A stretch of 64,000 bases of DNA from Gemmatimonadota bacterium (GTDB taxonomy: Bacteria; Gemmatimonadota; Gemmatimonadetes; Gemmatimonadales; Gemmatimonadaceae), in contig JAPLKS010000007.1 of NCBI GenBank assembly GCA_026387915.1, forward strand, positions 186,001 to 250,000, in the 5' to 3' direction. Shown piece after piece: positions 52,059 through 61,225 of this stretch. The stretch's first letter is position 1, and every line of letters begins with the position of its first letter. Under the pieces are notes generated by a model that did not search any database, was not told where the DNA came from, and worked only from the letters and a program-made list of their open reading frames with translations. The position numbers and the translations under genes were made by a program.

Positions 52059-55000
52059 GTGTCCGTGTTCCGCGTCGCCCGACTCACTGTCATTCTCGCC
52101 ACTATTGGCGCCGCTGGCGCCCCGGTGCGGCCGCTTGCTGCACAGCAACGCACGCCGGTAGCCGTGGGCTATGACTCGTCGCTCTTTCGCGCGCTCCAGT
52201 GGCGCAACGTCGGTCCGTTCCGCGGCGGTCGCGCGAATGCTGTTGCTGGCGTAGCCGCGCAGCCCTACGTGTACTACGCGGGTTACACGGGAGGTGGCGT
52301 TTGGAAGACCGATGACGCCGGCCACACGTGGCGCAACATTTCCGACGGATTCTTCCGCACGAGCTCGATTGGCGCGATTGCCGTGGCGGAGTCGGATGTG
52401 AACGTGCTGTATGTCGGCACGGGAGAGCACGCGATTCGCGGACAGTCGTCGAGCTTCGGCGACGGGGTATACAAGAGCACCGATGCGGGCAAAACGTGGA
52501 AGCACGTGGGCCTCGCGGCAACCAAGCAGATCTCGCAGGTACGCATTCATCCGCAAAACCCAGATGTGGTGTACGTGGCCGCGCAGGGGGACCGCTGGAA
52601 GGGGACGGCGGACCGCGGCATTTATCGCTCCACCGATGGCGGCAAGTCGTGGACGCTCGTGCTCAAGGGCGATAACGCCACGAGTGGCGCGAGTGATCTG
52701 TCGATGGACGCCACCAACCCGCGCATTCTCTACGCCGCCTTTTGGGATCACCAGCGTCTGCCGTGGCAGGTGCGCTCGGGCGGCCCAGGAAGCGGGCTCT
52801 GGAAGAGCACCGACGGCGGCGACACTTGGAAGCGGCTCACCGGCGGCGGGTTGCCCGCATTGATGGGCAAGATTGGCGTGGCGGTCTCGCCGGCGAATCC
52901 GGAACGTGTGTACGCGATTATCGAAGCCGAGAAGAGCGGCATGTACCGGTCCGACGATGCGGGCGCCACGTGGAAGTTGCTCTCGGAACAGCGCGATCTC
53001 GTCACGCGCAGCTGGTACTACATGAACGTGACGGCCGATCCGCAGAACGAAAACGTGGTCTACGCCATCAACGCGCCGATCATGAAGTCGATTGACGGCG
53101 GCGCAACCTTCACAACGCTCAACTCACTCCACGGCGACAACCACCAGTTGTGGGTGAACCCGCGCGACTCGCGCTACATGGTGAACGCCAACGACGGCGG
53201 CGCTGCCATCACGCTTGACGGCGCGAAAAGCTGGAGCACACAGGACAACCAACCGACGGCGCAGTTTTATCATGTGATCGTCGACGACGTCTACCCGTAC
53301 CGGCTTTATAGCGGCCAGCAGGACAATACGTCCGTCATCATCAAGAGCCGCACCGACGGATTTGGCATCACGCCGGCCGATTGGACCGAAGGCCCCGGCT
53401 GCGAAAGCGCGAACATTGGCGTCGATCGCAAGACGCCGCGGTATGTATACGGCGGATGCTATCAGGGCATTCTCGACGAGTTGGATTCACAGACGGGGCT
53501 CCGCCGGCAGATCATGCCGTGGCCCGAGCTCAACCTCACTGAGCCGAGCGACCAGACGCGGTATCGGTTCAACTGGACGTCGCCGGCGGTGGTGTCGCGA
53601 CACAGTGCGAACGTGGTGTATCACGGCGGCAACGTGCTGTTCCGTTCGCCGGACCGCGGTCGTACCTGGACACCCATCTCCCCCGACCTCACGCGCAACG
53701 ACAAGAGCACCCAGGGTGTGGGCGGTGTGCCGTTCACCAACGAAGGCGCGGGCGGCGAAGTGTACGGCGCCATTGTGACCATCGCCGAATCGCCGCACGA
53801 GGCGAACACGATCTACGTGGGCACCGACGATGGACTCGTGCAGCTCACGCGCGACGGCGGCAAGACGTGGACCAATGTCACGCCCGCTGGGCTGGCTGTT
53901 GGTCTCTCGAACGAACTCGAGGTCTCGCCGCATGACCCAGCGACCGTCTACCTCGCGTACCGCTTAGATCGTCGCGGCGATTACGCGCCCTACGCCATGA
54001 AATCCACCGACTACGGCAAGACGTGGACGCGCATCAACACCGGACTGCGTGACGGCGAGCCCGTTCGTGTGATTCGCGAAGACCCCGAACGACGCGGCTT
54101 GCTCTACGCAGGCACGGAAACCGGCGCGTACCTCTCGTTTGATGCAGGGGCGCATTGGCAGTCGTTCTCGCAGAACCTGCCGGTGACGCCGGTGACGGGG
54201 CTGGAAGTGCGCCACGGCAACTTGTACGCCTCCACCGAAGGGCGCGCCTTCTGGGCGCTCGACGACCTGAGTCCCGTGCGTCAGCTCAGCGAAGAGATTG
54301 CCAAGCGCGACGTGCATCTCTTTACGCCGCGCCAGGCGTTGCTGGTGCCGGGCGGCGTGATGCCGATGCCTGGCATCGGCAAGAATCCCGCACCAGGGGC
54401 GACCGTCTATTTCTCGCTCGCCAAGGCGCCGGACTCATCCGCGACCACAACGCTTGAGTTCCTCGATGCGCGCGGCGTGGTACTGCGCAAATACGCCAAG
54501 GCCGCCGCCGCGCCGCCGGTGAAGGGACGCGGCCGCAGCGACAGCCCTGCGTTCAGTCCCAAGGCGGGACTCAACGCCTTCCAGTGGGATATTCGCAGCG
54601 AAGCACCCACGGCACTGCCCGGCAACATCACCGTGTGGGGCGGCGGCACGTCGGGCTATCAGTTGCCGCCGGGCCGTTATCAGGTTCGCCTGACCATCGG
54701 CACCTCGGTGCAGACGCAATCGTTCGACGTGCGCGCAGACCCGCGCTCGACCGCGACCGCCGCCGAGGTCGCGGCTCGTGACTCACTCTCCCGCGCCGTG
54801 CATGCGCGGTTGACCGACATTCACGACGCCCTTCTCCGAGTGCGGGACATCAAGGAGCAGGTCAATGCCTTCGTGGATCGCGCGAAGGACGCACCGACCG
54901 CCAAGGTCATCGCCGAAAAGGGCAATGCAATCGCTGGCACCTCTGACGCTCTCGACCCGCGCCTCTCCACCAAAGCGGCCAACGGGCAAGACGTGATCAA

Positions 55001-55232
55001 CTACCGTAACGGCATGAACGCACAATACGCCTTCCTCCTCGGCAACATCGAAGGCAACGACGCGCTCACCCAGCCGATGCGCGAGCGCTTTGTGGAACTC
55101 GAAAAGAAGTGGGCGGCGTTACGGGCGGAAATTGATCGACTGGAAAACACCGACGTGGCCGCGTTCAACAAGCTGCTACAAGAGGCGCAGATCCAAGGCG
55201 TGATTGTGCCGAAGCCCAAGGTCGCGATGTAG
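52059..55232 (+). CDS. Secreted sortilin/BNR-repeat propeller protein
   Basis: 1057 residues from GTG 52059 with GGAG upstream. Signal peptide (LAAQQ). Multiple Asp-box repeats of the form S-x-D-x-G-x-T-W (KTDDAGHTW, KSTDAGKTW, RSTDGGKSW, KSTDGGDTW, RSDDAGATW, RSPDRGRTW, KSTDYGKTW), two propellers as in VPS10/sortilin-like and xyloglucanase-like families, then a C-terminal helical domain. Often called glycosyl hydrolase, but the catalytic residues are not evident. Likely envelope/extracellular. Divergent from M28 peptidase. Confidence 0.87.
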   Translation: MSVFRVARLTVILATIGAAGAPVRPLAAQQRTPVAVGYDSSLFRALQWRNVGPFRGGRANAVAGVAAQPYVYYAGYTGGGVWKTDDAGHTWRNISDGFFRTSSIGAIAVAESDVNVLYVGTGEHAIRGQSSSFGDGVYKSTDAGKTWKHVGLAATKQISQVRIHPQNPDVVYVAAQGDRWKGTADRGIYRSTDGGKSWTLVLKGDNATSGASDLSMDATNPRILYAAFWDHQRLPWQVRSGGPGSGLWKSTDGGDTWKRLTGGGLPALMGKIGVAVSPANPERVYAIIEAEKSGMYRSDDAGATWKLLSEQRDLVTRSWYYMNVTADPQNENVVYAINAPIMKSIDGGATFTTLNSLHGDNHQLWVNPRDSRYMVNANDGGAAITLDGAKSWSTQDNQPTAQFYHVIVDDVYPYRLYSGQQDNTSVIIKSRTDGFGITPADWTEGPGCESANIGVDRKTPRYVYGGCYQGILDELDSQTGLRRQIMPWPELNLTEPSDQTRYRFNWTSPAVVSRHSANVVYHGGNVLFRSPDRGRTWTPISPDLTRNDKSTQGVGGVPFTNEGAGGEVYGAIVTIAESPHEANTIYVGTDDGLVQLTRDGGKTWTNVTPAGLAVGLSNELEVSPHDPATVYLAYRLDRRGDYAPYAMKSTDYGKTWTRINTGLRDGEPVRVIREDPERRGLLYAGTETGAYLSFDAGAHWQSFSQNLPVTPVTGLEVRHGNLYASTEGRAFWALDDLSPVRQLSEEIAKRDVHLFTPRQALLVPGGVMPMPGIGKNPAPGATVYFSLAKAPDSSATTTLEFLDARGVVLRKYAKAAAAPPVKGRGRSDSPAFSPKAGLNAFQWDIRSEAPTALPGNITVWGGGTSGYQLPPGRYQVRLTIGTSVQTQSFDVRADPRSTATAAEVAARDSLSRAVHARLTDIHDALLRVRDIKEQVNAFVDRAKDAPTAKVIAEKGNAIAGTSDALDPRLSTKAANGQDVINYRNGMNAQYAFLLGNIEGNDALTQPMRERFVELEKKWAALRAEIDRLENTDVAAFNKLLQEAQIQGVIVPKPKVAM

Positions 55233-55251
55233 TCGCCTGTGGTACGCACAC

Positions 55252-55292
55252 AAAACGGGGAGCCCGCGTATCCGACGCGGGCTCCCCGTTTT
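55252..55292. terminator. Bidirectional rho-independent terminator
   Basis: An 18-bp perfect stem (aaaacggggagcccgcgt with its complement) and 5-base loop between the BNR gene and the convergent ATP-grasp gene. The A-run/T-run flanks allow termination in both directions. Confidence 0.85.
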
Positions 55293-55361
55293 GCTTGCCA
55301 TACGATTCGCGCGACTTGAGCGCCGACGCTTTCACGGCGTCCAACAAGCGCCGTATTCCGG

Positions 55362-56507
55362 CTATGCCGTAAAGAAGTGCGGCACGAACCGCGAGGTGTT
55401 GCCCGTCACCCAGCCGTCCGATTCACGAATCCCCATTCCAGCGGCTTCTTGTCCAATTATCCAACTCCCTATCACCGGGCGCACGCCGTCGAACACTTGA
55501 ATCGGAGCGAGCTGCTGGAACACAAAGCCCTCGGAGCCGTAGTTGCCGTGTCCTTCGAGGTGGTCCTGCATCGTATGCACGGTCACGTTCGCGCCTTCGC
55601 GCGAGAACAGTGGCTTCTTCACCCATTCGAACATGTCTCGTGGTTCGTCGAAGTACGCGGGGACGAGATACGGTGAGTCGGGAAAGAGTTCCCAGAGAAT
55701 GGGAAGAATTCCCTTGTTGGAGAGAATCATTTTCCAGGGCGGCTCAATAAACATCGTGTCGCTCTGCGTCACAAATTCGCCGAACTGTTCCGAGAGCATC
55801 CACTCCCACGGGTAGAGTTTGAAGAGCGTCGCGATTTTTTCGTCGTTCCCACCGCGGAACTCGCGGTCCGTGGCGTTCCAACCAATGTCGGCGATGCTGA
55901 CGAGCCGCGTGCCGAACCCCGCGTGCGAGGCCGTGTCGGCGAGATAGCCAACGGTCATGCCATCTTCGCGATCGTCCATGGCGGCAAAGTGTACGATGTG
56001 CCCCTCAGGTCCCGGCGTCGGCAGATAGGGGCCGAACGATCGCCACAGCTCCACGAGTCGTTCGTGAATCGAGTTGAACTGATCTTTGCCGGCGAACACG
56101 TCGTGCAGCCAGTCCCATTGAATAACGGCCGCCTCGAGCAGCGACGTCGGCGTATCGGCATTATACTCGAGCATCTTCGGCGGACTCACGCCATCGTAGG
56201 CCAGATCAAAGCGGCCGAAGACCGAGGGCGGCTCTTCTTTCCAACTCCGCTCAATCAGCGGCACCGCCGCCTCAGGAATGCGCAGCTCGGCGTAGCGTTT
56301 TTCGTCGATCACATGCTGCACCGCTTCGAGGCAGCGGGCGTGCAGGTCGTTGGTCGCGCGCTCGATGCGTTCGATTTCATCGGCATCGAACGTGTAGTAC
56401 GTGCCCTCAGCCCAATAGGGAATCTCGTCCGGCGTGTGCCACGAGAGTCCGCGGGCCTCAACTTTTTTCTGCCAGTCGAGGCGCGGCGAGCAAGACAGTC
56501 GTTTCAT
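55362..56507 (-). CDS. YgiC/glutathionylspermidine synthase-like ATP-grasp ligase
   Basis: 381 residues. Pre-ATP-grasp and ATP-grasp folds of the glutathionylspermidine synthase C-terminal family: GRFDLAYDGVSPPKMLEYNADTPTSLLEA, YPWEWM, KKPLFSREGANV, EGFVFQQLAP, then GQEAAGMGIRE. It forms amide bonds with ATP. The substrate is unknown; it lacks the amidase domain. Start overlaps the lipoprotein stop (TAATG). E. coli ygiB-ygiC is the parallel arrangement. Confidence 0.88.
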   Translation of the reverse strand: MKRLSCSPRLDWQKKVEARGLSWHTPDEIPYWAEGTYYTFDADEIERIERATNDLHARCLEAVQHVIDEKRYAELRIPEAAVPLIERSWKEEPPSVFGRFDLAYDGVSPPKMLEYNADTPTSLLEAAVIQWDWLHDVFAGKDQFNSIHERLVELWRSFGPYLPTPGPEGHIVHFAAMDDREDGMTVGYLADTASHAGFGTRLVSIADIGWNATDREFRGGNDEKIATLFKLYPWEWMLSEQFGEFVTQSDTMFIEPPWKMILSNKGILPILWELFPDSPYLVPAYFDEPRDMFEWVKKPLFSREGANVTVHTMQDHLEGHGNYGSEGFVFQQLAPIQVFDGVRPVIGSWIIGQEAAGMGIRESDGWVTGNTSRFVPHFFTA

Positions 56508-56875
56508 TAGGAGCCCGCGCCGCTGGCGTGCGCGGCGCCTGAGCCGCCGAAGCCACCACGCACCGTACCGGCGCTGCCGCCAATCGCCCCGCCACCTCGA
56601 TACGTGGGGCTATAGTGCTCGGCGCCAATCGCGGTCGGTCGCCCGCCACGCGAGAGATAGGTGCTGTATCCGCTGTTGTAGTAGAGCATCGGATACGGAT
56701 AGACGTGCGGAAAGAACACGCCATCGTGATAGTAGCCGCGATGTTCGATGGCGTACTGACAGGCCTCCGCCGAATAGAACGACGGTTCGCAGGGATCCGG
56801 CGGCGGCGCGTGGCCGCAGGCCACAGCGACGAGTGACGGCACCAGCCCAAGCACCACATTGCGGGAACGCTTCAA
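56507..56875 (-). CDS. Small tyrosine/glycine-rich lipoprotein next to YgiC-like ligase
   Basis: 122 residues. Lipobox AVAC at residues 17-20, then EPSFYSAEACQYAIEHRG, a Tyr-rich segment (YYHDGVFFPHVYPYPMLYY) and a Gly/Ser tail. Position fits the YgiB/YjfM-like (DUF1190) partner of YgiC enzymes, although similarity is faint. Overlaps both neighbours by 1-4 bp: one operon with the glycosidase and the ligase. Confidence 0.7.
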   Translation of the reverse strand: MKRSRNVVLGLVPSLVAVACGHAPPPDPCEPSFYSAEACQYAIEHRGYYHDGVFFPHVYPYPMLYYNSGYSTYLSRGGRPTAIGAEHYSPTYRGGGAIGGSAGTVRGGFGGSGAAHASGAGS

Positions 56876-58104
56876 CGCTTGACCCTCGGGGGACGGGGAC
56901 GAGTTTGCACGAGCAGGAGCGCATTACCGACTTCGCGCTCGCCGGTCGGATCGGTCGGCGAGTTCACCACGGTGCCCTGCACCCACATGGCGGTTGAGCC
57001 GCCGCCGTCAAAATTCAGCGCTTGCCACGCGCCAATATCCAGCAGGAGATCGGCGAGTTCGACGGTCGTCATGCCCACGCTCTTGGTGGAGCGCCCATCC
57101 ACCGTCACAAGGTACAAGGTTGAGCTATCTCGGGAAAACCCAACCACCGTACGTGGATGACGGGCCATCGCGTTTCGCGCGATGGTGCCCTCTTCGGTGG
57201 CGGAGTTGGCGGCAATATTGACGCCGTCACGGAGGATGCGCGGCCAGCCGCCCGCGAGCTGCGCTAGCGGGGTTTGCGGGGGCAGTGGGGCCGCATGAAG
57301 CGACACGTAGACCGTCTCCCCTTCACCGACGCCGGCGATGTCCTTGGCGGTGGCACCGTAGCCCACCAATACCGCCCCCTGCACCGGAATCTCCCCGCCG
57401 GACACCGCGCGAACTGGGCCCTGACGCACGTAGACCGTGGTATCGCCACGGCGCGCCGCGAAGCGCAACGGCGCCTCGGTCACCGGTCGGATGGTGTCAC
57501 GCGGCACGTTCGCGCCGGCACGGTAGGTGAAAAGTGCCGTCCCCTCGGGACCGGTCACCACGCCGTTGAGCGAAATGAGCGTGAACTTCGCGCGTGCGGT
57601 TCGGGCTGATCCTTCAAAAACAAATCGGTCGATCAAGGGGCGATTCGCGGAGTCGAGGCCGAACTGTGCGTGCACGTTATGAAAAGTGCCGAACGGAGAC
57701 TCGGTGACCTTCACGCCTTTCCACCACTCACCGTCAATCACTTGATTGTTTTCGTTCTCGCCCGTTTTGAGGTCAAAGAAATCGGCGTTGACGGCAGCGA
57801 GCACCACATCACCGGGGTTTTGCGGGCGACGCGCCATGTCGGAGGTGCGCTCACGGGTGCGCAGTTGATCGTGCGCGCGCGCATGCCGCAGGGTGAGATC
57901 GGGGCGGCGCAGATCCACCGTCAGCACGTTGACAATCCACGGCCCGCCGAGGCGCACGAACCGGCTGTAGGTCACGCCGGGAGCCACCGTACGCCGAGAA
58001 ATTGTGTCCGCCTGCTGCGCCTGTACGGGCCGAGCAACTCCCCAAAGGATTACGGAGGTAAGGGCTGCGGAAATTACTCTGCGCTGATAGCTCACGGCGG
58101 GCAC
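56872..58104 (-). CDS. Phosphodiester glycosidase (NAGPA-like) family protein
   Basis: 410 residues from GTG 58104. Signal ends AQAQQ. N-terminal AAVNADFFDLKTG and C-terminal NFDGGGSTAMWVQG are the NAGPA family signatures. The human enzyme removes GlcNAc from phosphodiester; bacterial relatives act on sugar-phosphodiester cell-surface polymers or exopolysaccharides. First gene of a three-gene operon. Start may be the GTG three codons downstream. Confidence 0.9.
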   Translation of the reverse strand: MPAVSYQRRVISAALTSVILWGVARPVQAQQADTISRRTVAPGVTYSRFVRLGGPWIVNVLTVDLRRPDLTLRHARAHDQLRTRERTSDMARRPQNPGDVVLAAVNADFFDLKTGENENNQVIDGEWWKGVKVTESPFGTFHNVHAQFGLDSANRPLIDRFVFEGSARTARAKFTLISLNGVVTGPEGTALFTYRAGANVPRDTIRPVTEAPLRFAARRGDTTVYVRQGPVRAVSGGEIPVQGAVLVGYGATAKDIAGVGEGETVYVSLHAAPLPPQTPLAQLAGGWPRILRDGVNIAANSATEEGTIARNAMARHPRTVVGFSRDSSTLYLVTVDGRSTKSVGMTTVELADLLLDIGAWQALNFDGGGSTAMWVQGTVVNSPTDPTGEREVGNALLLVQTRPRPPRVKR

Positions 58105-58244
58105 GGTTAGGGTGGCATCACGGGCTCCTTTATTCTATTATGTATCTAATCCGTTACAAAGCGTCGAGCTTTTGGCGACGCGTGGCGGCCACCCACCCCG
58201 CAGTTGCAGCCCCCCACCTCCCTACCCCTATTCGGAGGCACCCG

Positions 58245-61076
58245 ATGAAGTCCAGCTACAAAGCGTTGTTACTCGCGCTGTTGGCGATTGCCGGCAGTTC
58301 GAGGGCGCTCCTCGCTCAAAACACCATCACCCTCGAGGGTGTGGTAAAGTCTGAGGCCGGCCCACTCCAGGGCGCCCAGGTGACCGTGGTGAATGTCGCC
58401 ACGCAGGAAACGGCCCGCGCCCTGTCGCGTGCCAGCGGTGAGTTCCGCGTGCTCGGCCTCTTTGCCGGTAACTACACCGTGACGGTGCGGATGATCGGCT
58501 ACAAGCCGCTCTCCGAAACCGTCCAGCTCGTGATCGGCCAGCGCGCCCGTTTGGAGTTCCTGATGGAGAAGGGTGTTGCGGAGCTGTCCGCCACCACCGT
58601 CATGGGCGAGCGGGTGAAGCAGGTGGAAGTGCAGCGCCTGTCCGTATCAGCGCCGGTTCTCAAGGAAGAAATCGAGAACCTCCCGCTGAACTCGCGCGGC
58701 ATCATGAACCTCGCCGGCATCGCCCCCGGCATCAAGACGTACGCGCCGCAGTCGGGCCGCACGTTGCCGACGTCGGGCGGCGCGCCGGATCTTCGCTTCT
58801 TCAACGTCTACATGGACGGCGTCGAAATGAAGAGCCTGTACAACGGCAACATCGTCGGCCTCGGCCAGACGGGTTCGCCGCTCCCGCAGGAAGCGCTGGA
58901 ACAGTTCCGCGTGTTTGTGAACCCGTATGACGCCGAGTATTCGCGCGCGGGCTCGTATGTGATTAGCGCCGAAAGCCGCCGCGGCACCAACAAGTGGGAA
59001 GGCTCGGCGTTTGGCTTTTTCCAGAACAAGTCGCTCATCACCAAGAATGCGTTCCAGGCGGCACTGCCGAACTTCGGCCGTGAGCAGCTCGGCCTGAACA
59101 TCCGTGGTCCGCTCATCAAGAACAAGCTCTTCCTTGCGGCCAGCTACGAGCTGGCGTCGACCGATTTCTACCTCGACGTGATTCCGACCAGCGGCGCCTG
59201 GACGACCTCGAAGTACAAGGGTTCGTTCCTCGCCCCCAACAAGAACCACACGCTGTTCACGCGCCTGACCTATGTGCAGGACGCGCAGACGACGTATGAC
59301 GCGATGATCTCCGCCCGTTTCCTCAAGGGTGAAGGCAACTTCGGCGCCCGCGTATCGCAGGACGGCGGCATCTCGCAGGACTACAAGATCTACACGGCGC
59401 AGCTGCGCCAGCGGTATCTGGACAAGGGTGGCAACTTCGTGAATGAGGCCAGTCTTCAGCTCGTGAGCTGGGATCACAACGAAGCGCCGCTCAAGCCCGG
59501 CCCGCAGTTGACCTACCCGGGCATCGTCTTTGGGACGTCGGGCTTCCCGCTCATCCTGAACGAACTCCATTTGCGTGCGGTAGATCGCGCCACGTGGAAC
59601 ATCGACAATGCCTCCGGTTCGCACGTCATCAAGGCGGGCGTCGAAATCAGTCAGATCTCGGCCAGCCAGACGTTCCCGAACAACAAGGACGGTTCGTTCA
59701 ACTTTCTGACGGACACGTCGACGCTCCCGAATACGGCGTCAATCGCGGTCGGCTTTACCGACCCGAACGGCATCAGCGATGCCAAGGCGAGCGCTACGGG
59801 CATCGTCACGGGGTTGTACATCAACGACGAATGGCGCCTGCAGGACAACCTGACGTTCAGCATTGGCATTCGCCACGATGCTGAGTTCAACACGATGAAC
59901 AACAAGTACACGGTGCCGTGGGCCACCGATCCTGTGTTGCAGGCTATTCCGCAGTTCGCGGACTACCTGAACCTCGGCAACCGCAAGAACCAGCTCGGCA
60001 ACTTCTCGCCGCGCTTTGCCTTCTCGTGGGATCCGCTGCGGAACAACAAGACGTTCGTTCGCGGTGGCTTCGGCATCATCTACGATCGCGTCACGAGCTT
60101 CATTGGGTTCCAGGAGCGCAAGAACTCGACGTGGCGGACGTACAACTTCACGTTCAACAACACGACCAATCTGCCGACGCTCGATCCGGCGGTGCTCAAG
60201 GCTCGCGTGTTGGCTGGCCAGTCGGGCTCGCCGGCGCCGATTTTGATCAAGCATGACATGAAGACGCCGCAGAACCAGCAGATGTCGCTGGGCGTCGGCC
60301 ATCAGTTCACGAGCGAGTTCGGTGTGAACGTCGACTACGTGCGTCAGCATCTCACGAACCTCTACGTGCAGCGCAACCCGAACTACGTGAACAAGAACGC
60401 GTCCGGGCCGGTGCCGGTTGGAACGCGCATGCTGACGGCGAAGTACGGCGACATTATTCTGTGGGACGACATCGGCGTCGCCGACTACTCGGCGTTCCTC
60501 GTGTCGGCTACTTGGCAGCGCGGCAAGACCCGCGTGAACCTTGCCTACACCCTCGGCTGGTACGAAGGCAACTTCGACACGGCTGCTCTGCCGAACTTCG
60601 CCCTGCCGTTCCTGTTCAACTCGCAGCGCACGACCGGTGACGAGCGGCACCGCCTGGTGCTCTCGGAAGTCAGCCCGATTCCGTTCGGCTTTATGCTCTC
60701 CACGATCGCAACGATCGCGAGCCCGCGCCCGTACACGAGCATCGACGGCCGCGACATCAACGGCGACAACATCACCGGCGACGACTACACCGGTGGCACC
60801 ACGTCGTCGACGGGTATCCGTACGGTTCGCCCGTCGGAGAAGTGGGACAACTGGTATCGCACGGTTGACGTCCGCCTCTCGCGTCCGCTCTGGACGATCG
60901 ACGGAAAAAAGATCAGCTTCTCGGCTGAAATCTTCAATCTGTTCAACTGGAGCAGCAACCTCTCGTACGGCTCCACGCAGTTCACGGCTACGGGAACTGG
61001 CGTGGCATCGTACGGCGTGCCGACCGGTGCGTATGCGGCGCGGCAGGCGCAGGTGGGGATGCGGATCGATTGGTAA
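58245..61076 (+). CDS. TonB-dependent receptor with carboxypeptidase-like regulatory domain (Oar/SusC-like)
   Basis: 943 residues from ATG 58245 with CGGAGG at 7 bp. Signal (RALLAQN), CarboxypepD_reg-like domain at about 25-105 (ITLEGVVKSEAGPLQGAQVTVVNV), plug (130-250: NLAGIAPGIKTY, NVYMDGVEMKS, PYDAEYSRAGSYVISAESRRGTN), large barrel. Lacks a standard TonB box. It is like the Oar adhesins/receptors. Divergent from the phosphodiester glycosidase gene. The longer frame from 58140 lacks an RBS. Confidence 0.92.
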   Translation: MKSSYKALLLALLAIAGSSRALLAQNTITLEGVVKSEAGPLQGAQVTVVNVATQETARALSRASGEFRVLGLFAGNYTVTVRMIGYKPLSETVQLVIGQRARLEFLMEKGVAELSATTVMGERVKQVEVQRLSVSAPVLKEEIENLPLNSRGIMNLAGIAPGIKTYAPQSGRTLPTSGGAPDLRFFNVYMDGVEMKSLYNGNIVGLGQTGSPLPQEALEQFRVFVNPYDAEYSRAGSYVISAESRRGTNKWEGSAFGFFQNKSLITKNAFQAALPNFGREQLGLNIRGPLIKNKLFLAASYELASTDFYLDVIPTSGAWTTSKYKGSFLAPNKNHTLFTRLTYVQDAQTTYDAMISARFLKGEGNFGARVSQDGGISQDYKIYTAQLRQRYLDKGGNFVNEASLQLVSWDHNEAPLKPGPQLTYPGIVFGTSGFPLILNELHLRAVDRATWNIDNASGSHVIKAGVEISQISASQTFPNNKDGSFNFLTDTSTLPNTASIAVGFTDPNGISDAKASATGIVTGLYINDEWRLQDNLTFSIGIRHDAEFNTMNNKYTVPWATDPVLQAIPQFADYLNLGNRKNQLGNFSPRFAFSWDPLRNNKTFVRGGFGIIYDRVTSFIGFQERKNSTWRTYNFTFNNTTNLPTLDPAVLKARVLAGQSGSPAPILIKHDMKTPQNQQMSLGVGHQFTSEFGVNVDYVRQHLTNLYVQRNPNYVNKNASGPVPVGTRMLTAKYGDIILWDDIGVADYSAFLVSATWQRGKTRVNLAYTLGWYEGNFDTAALPNFALPFLFNSQRTTGDERHRLVLSEVSPIPFGFMLSTIATIASPRPYTSIDGRDINGDNITGDDYTGGTTSSTGIRTVRPSEKWDNWYRTVDVRLSRPLWTIDGKKISFSAEIFNLFNWSSNLSYGSTQFTATGTGVASYGVPTGAYAARQAQVGMRIDW

Positions 61077-61108
61077 GGACTACCGCAGTGGGTTGACCGT
61101 TTGAGTAG

Positions 61109-61159
61109 AACAACAAGAACGGCGGGGCAGCGTTGAGCTGCTCCGCCGTTCTTGTTGTT
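61109..61159 (+). terminator. Long hairpin terminator after the Oar-like receptor gene
   Basis: About 23-bp stem (aacaacaagaacggcgg...gcagc paired with its complement, one wobble) and 5-base loop, ends in TTGTTGTTTGGG. Between convergent genes, so it may serve both strands. Confidence 0.8.
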
Positions 61160-61204
61160 TGGGTCTTATCGATCGCGACTGCGTTATCAGTCGTAGACGG
61201 TTGA

Positions 61205-61225
61205 CCGTTTACCGTTGTCCGTTCA
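61205..61225. repeat. Heptamer repeat element (CCGTTnn units), copy 3
   Basis: Three units ccgttta, ccgttgt, ccgttca; the last includes the DUF6259-like gene's stop codon. A single further unit (ccgtttg) lies at 61,098. Same family as the elements at 932 and 8,832. Confidence 0.5.

Noticed and set aside
59739-60650. Minus-strand 303-residue open frame
   Set aside because: Antisense to the Oar-like receptor.
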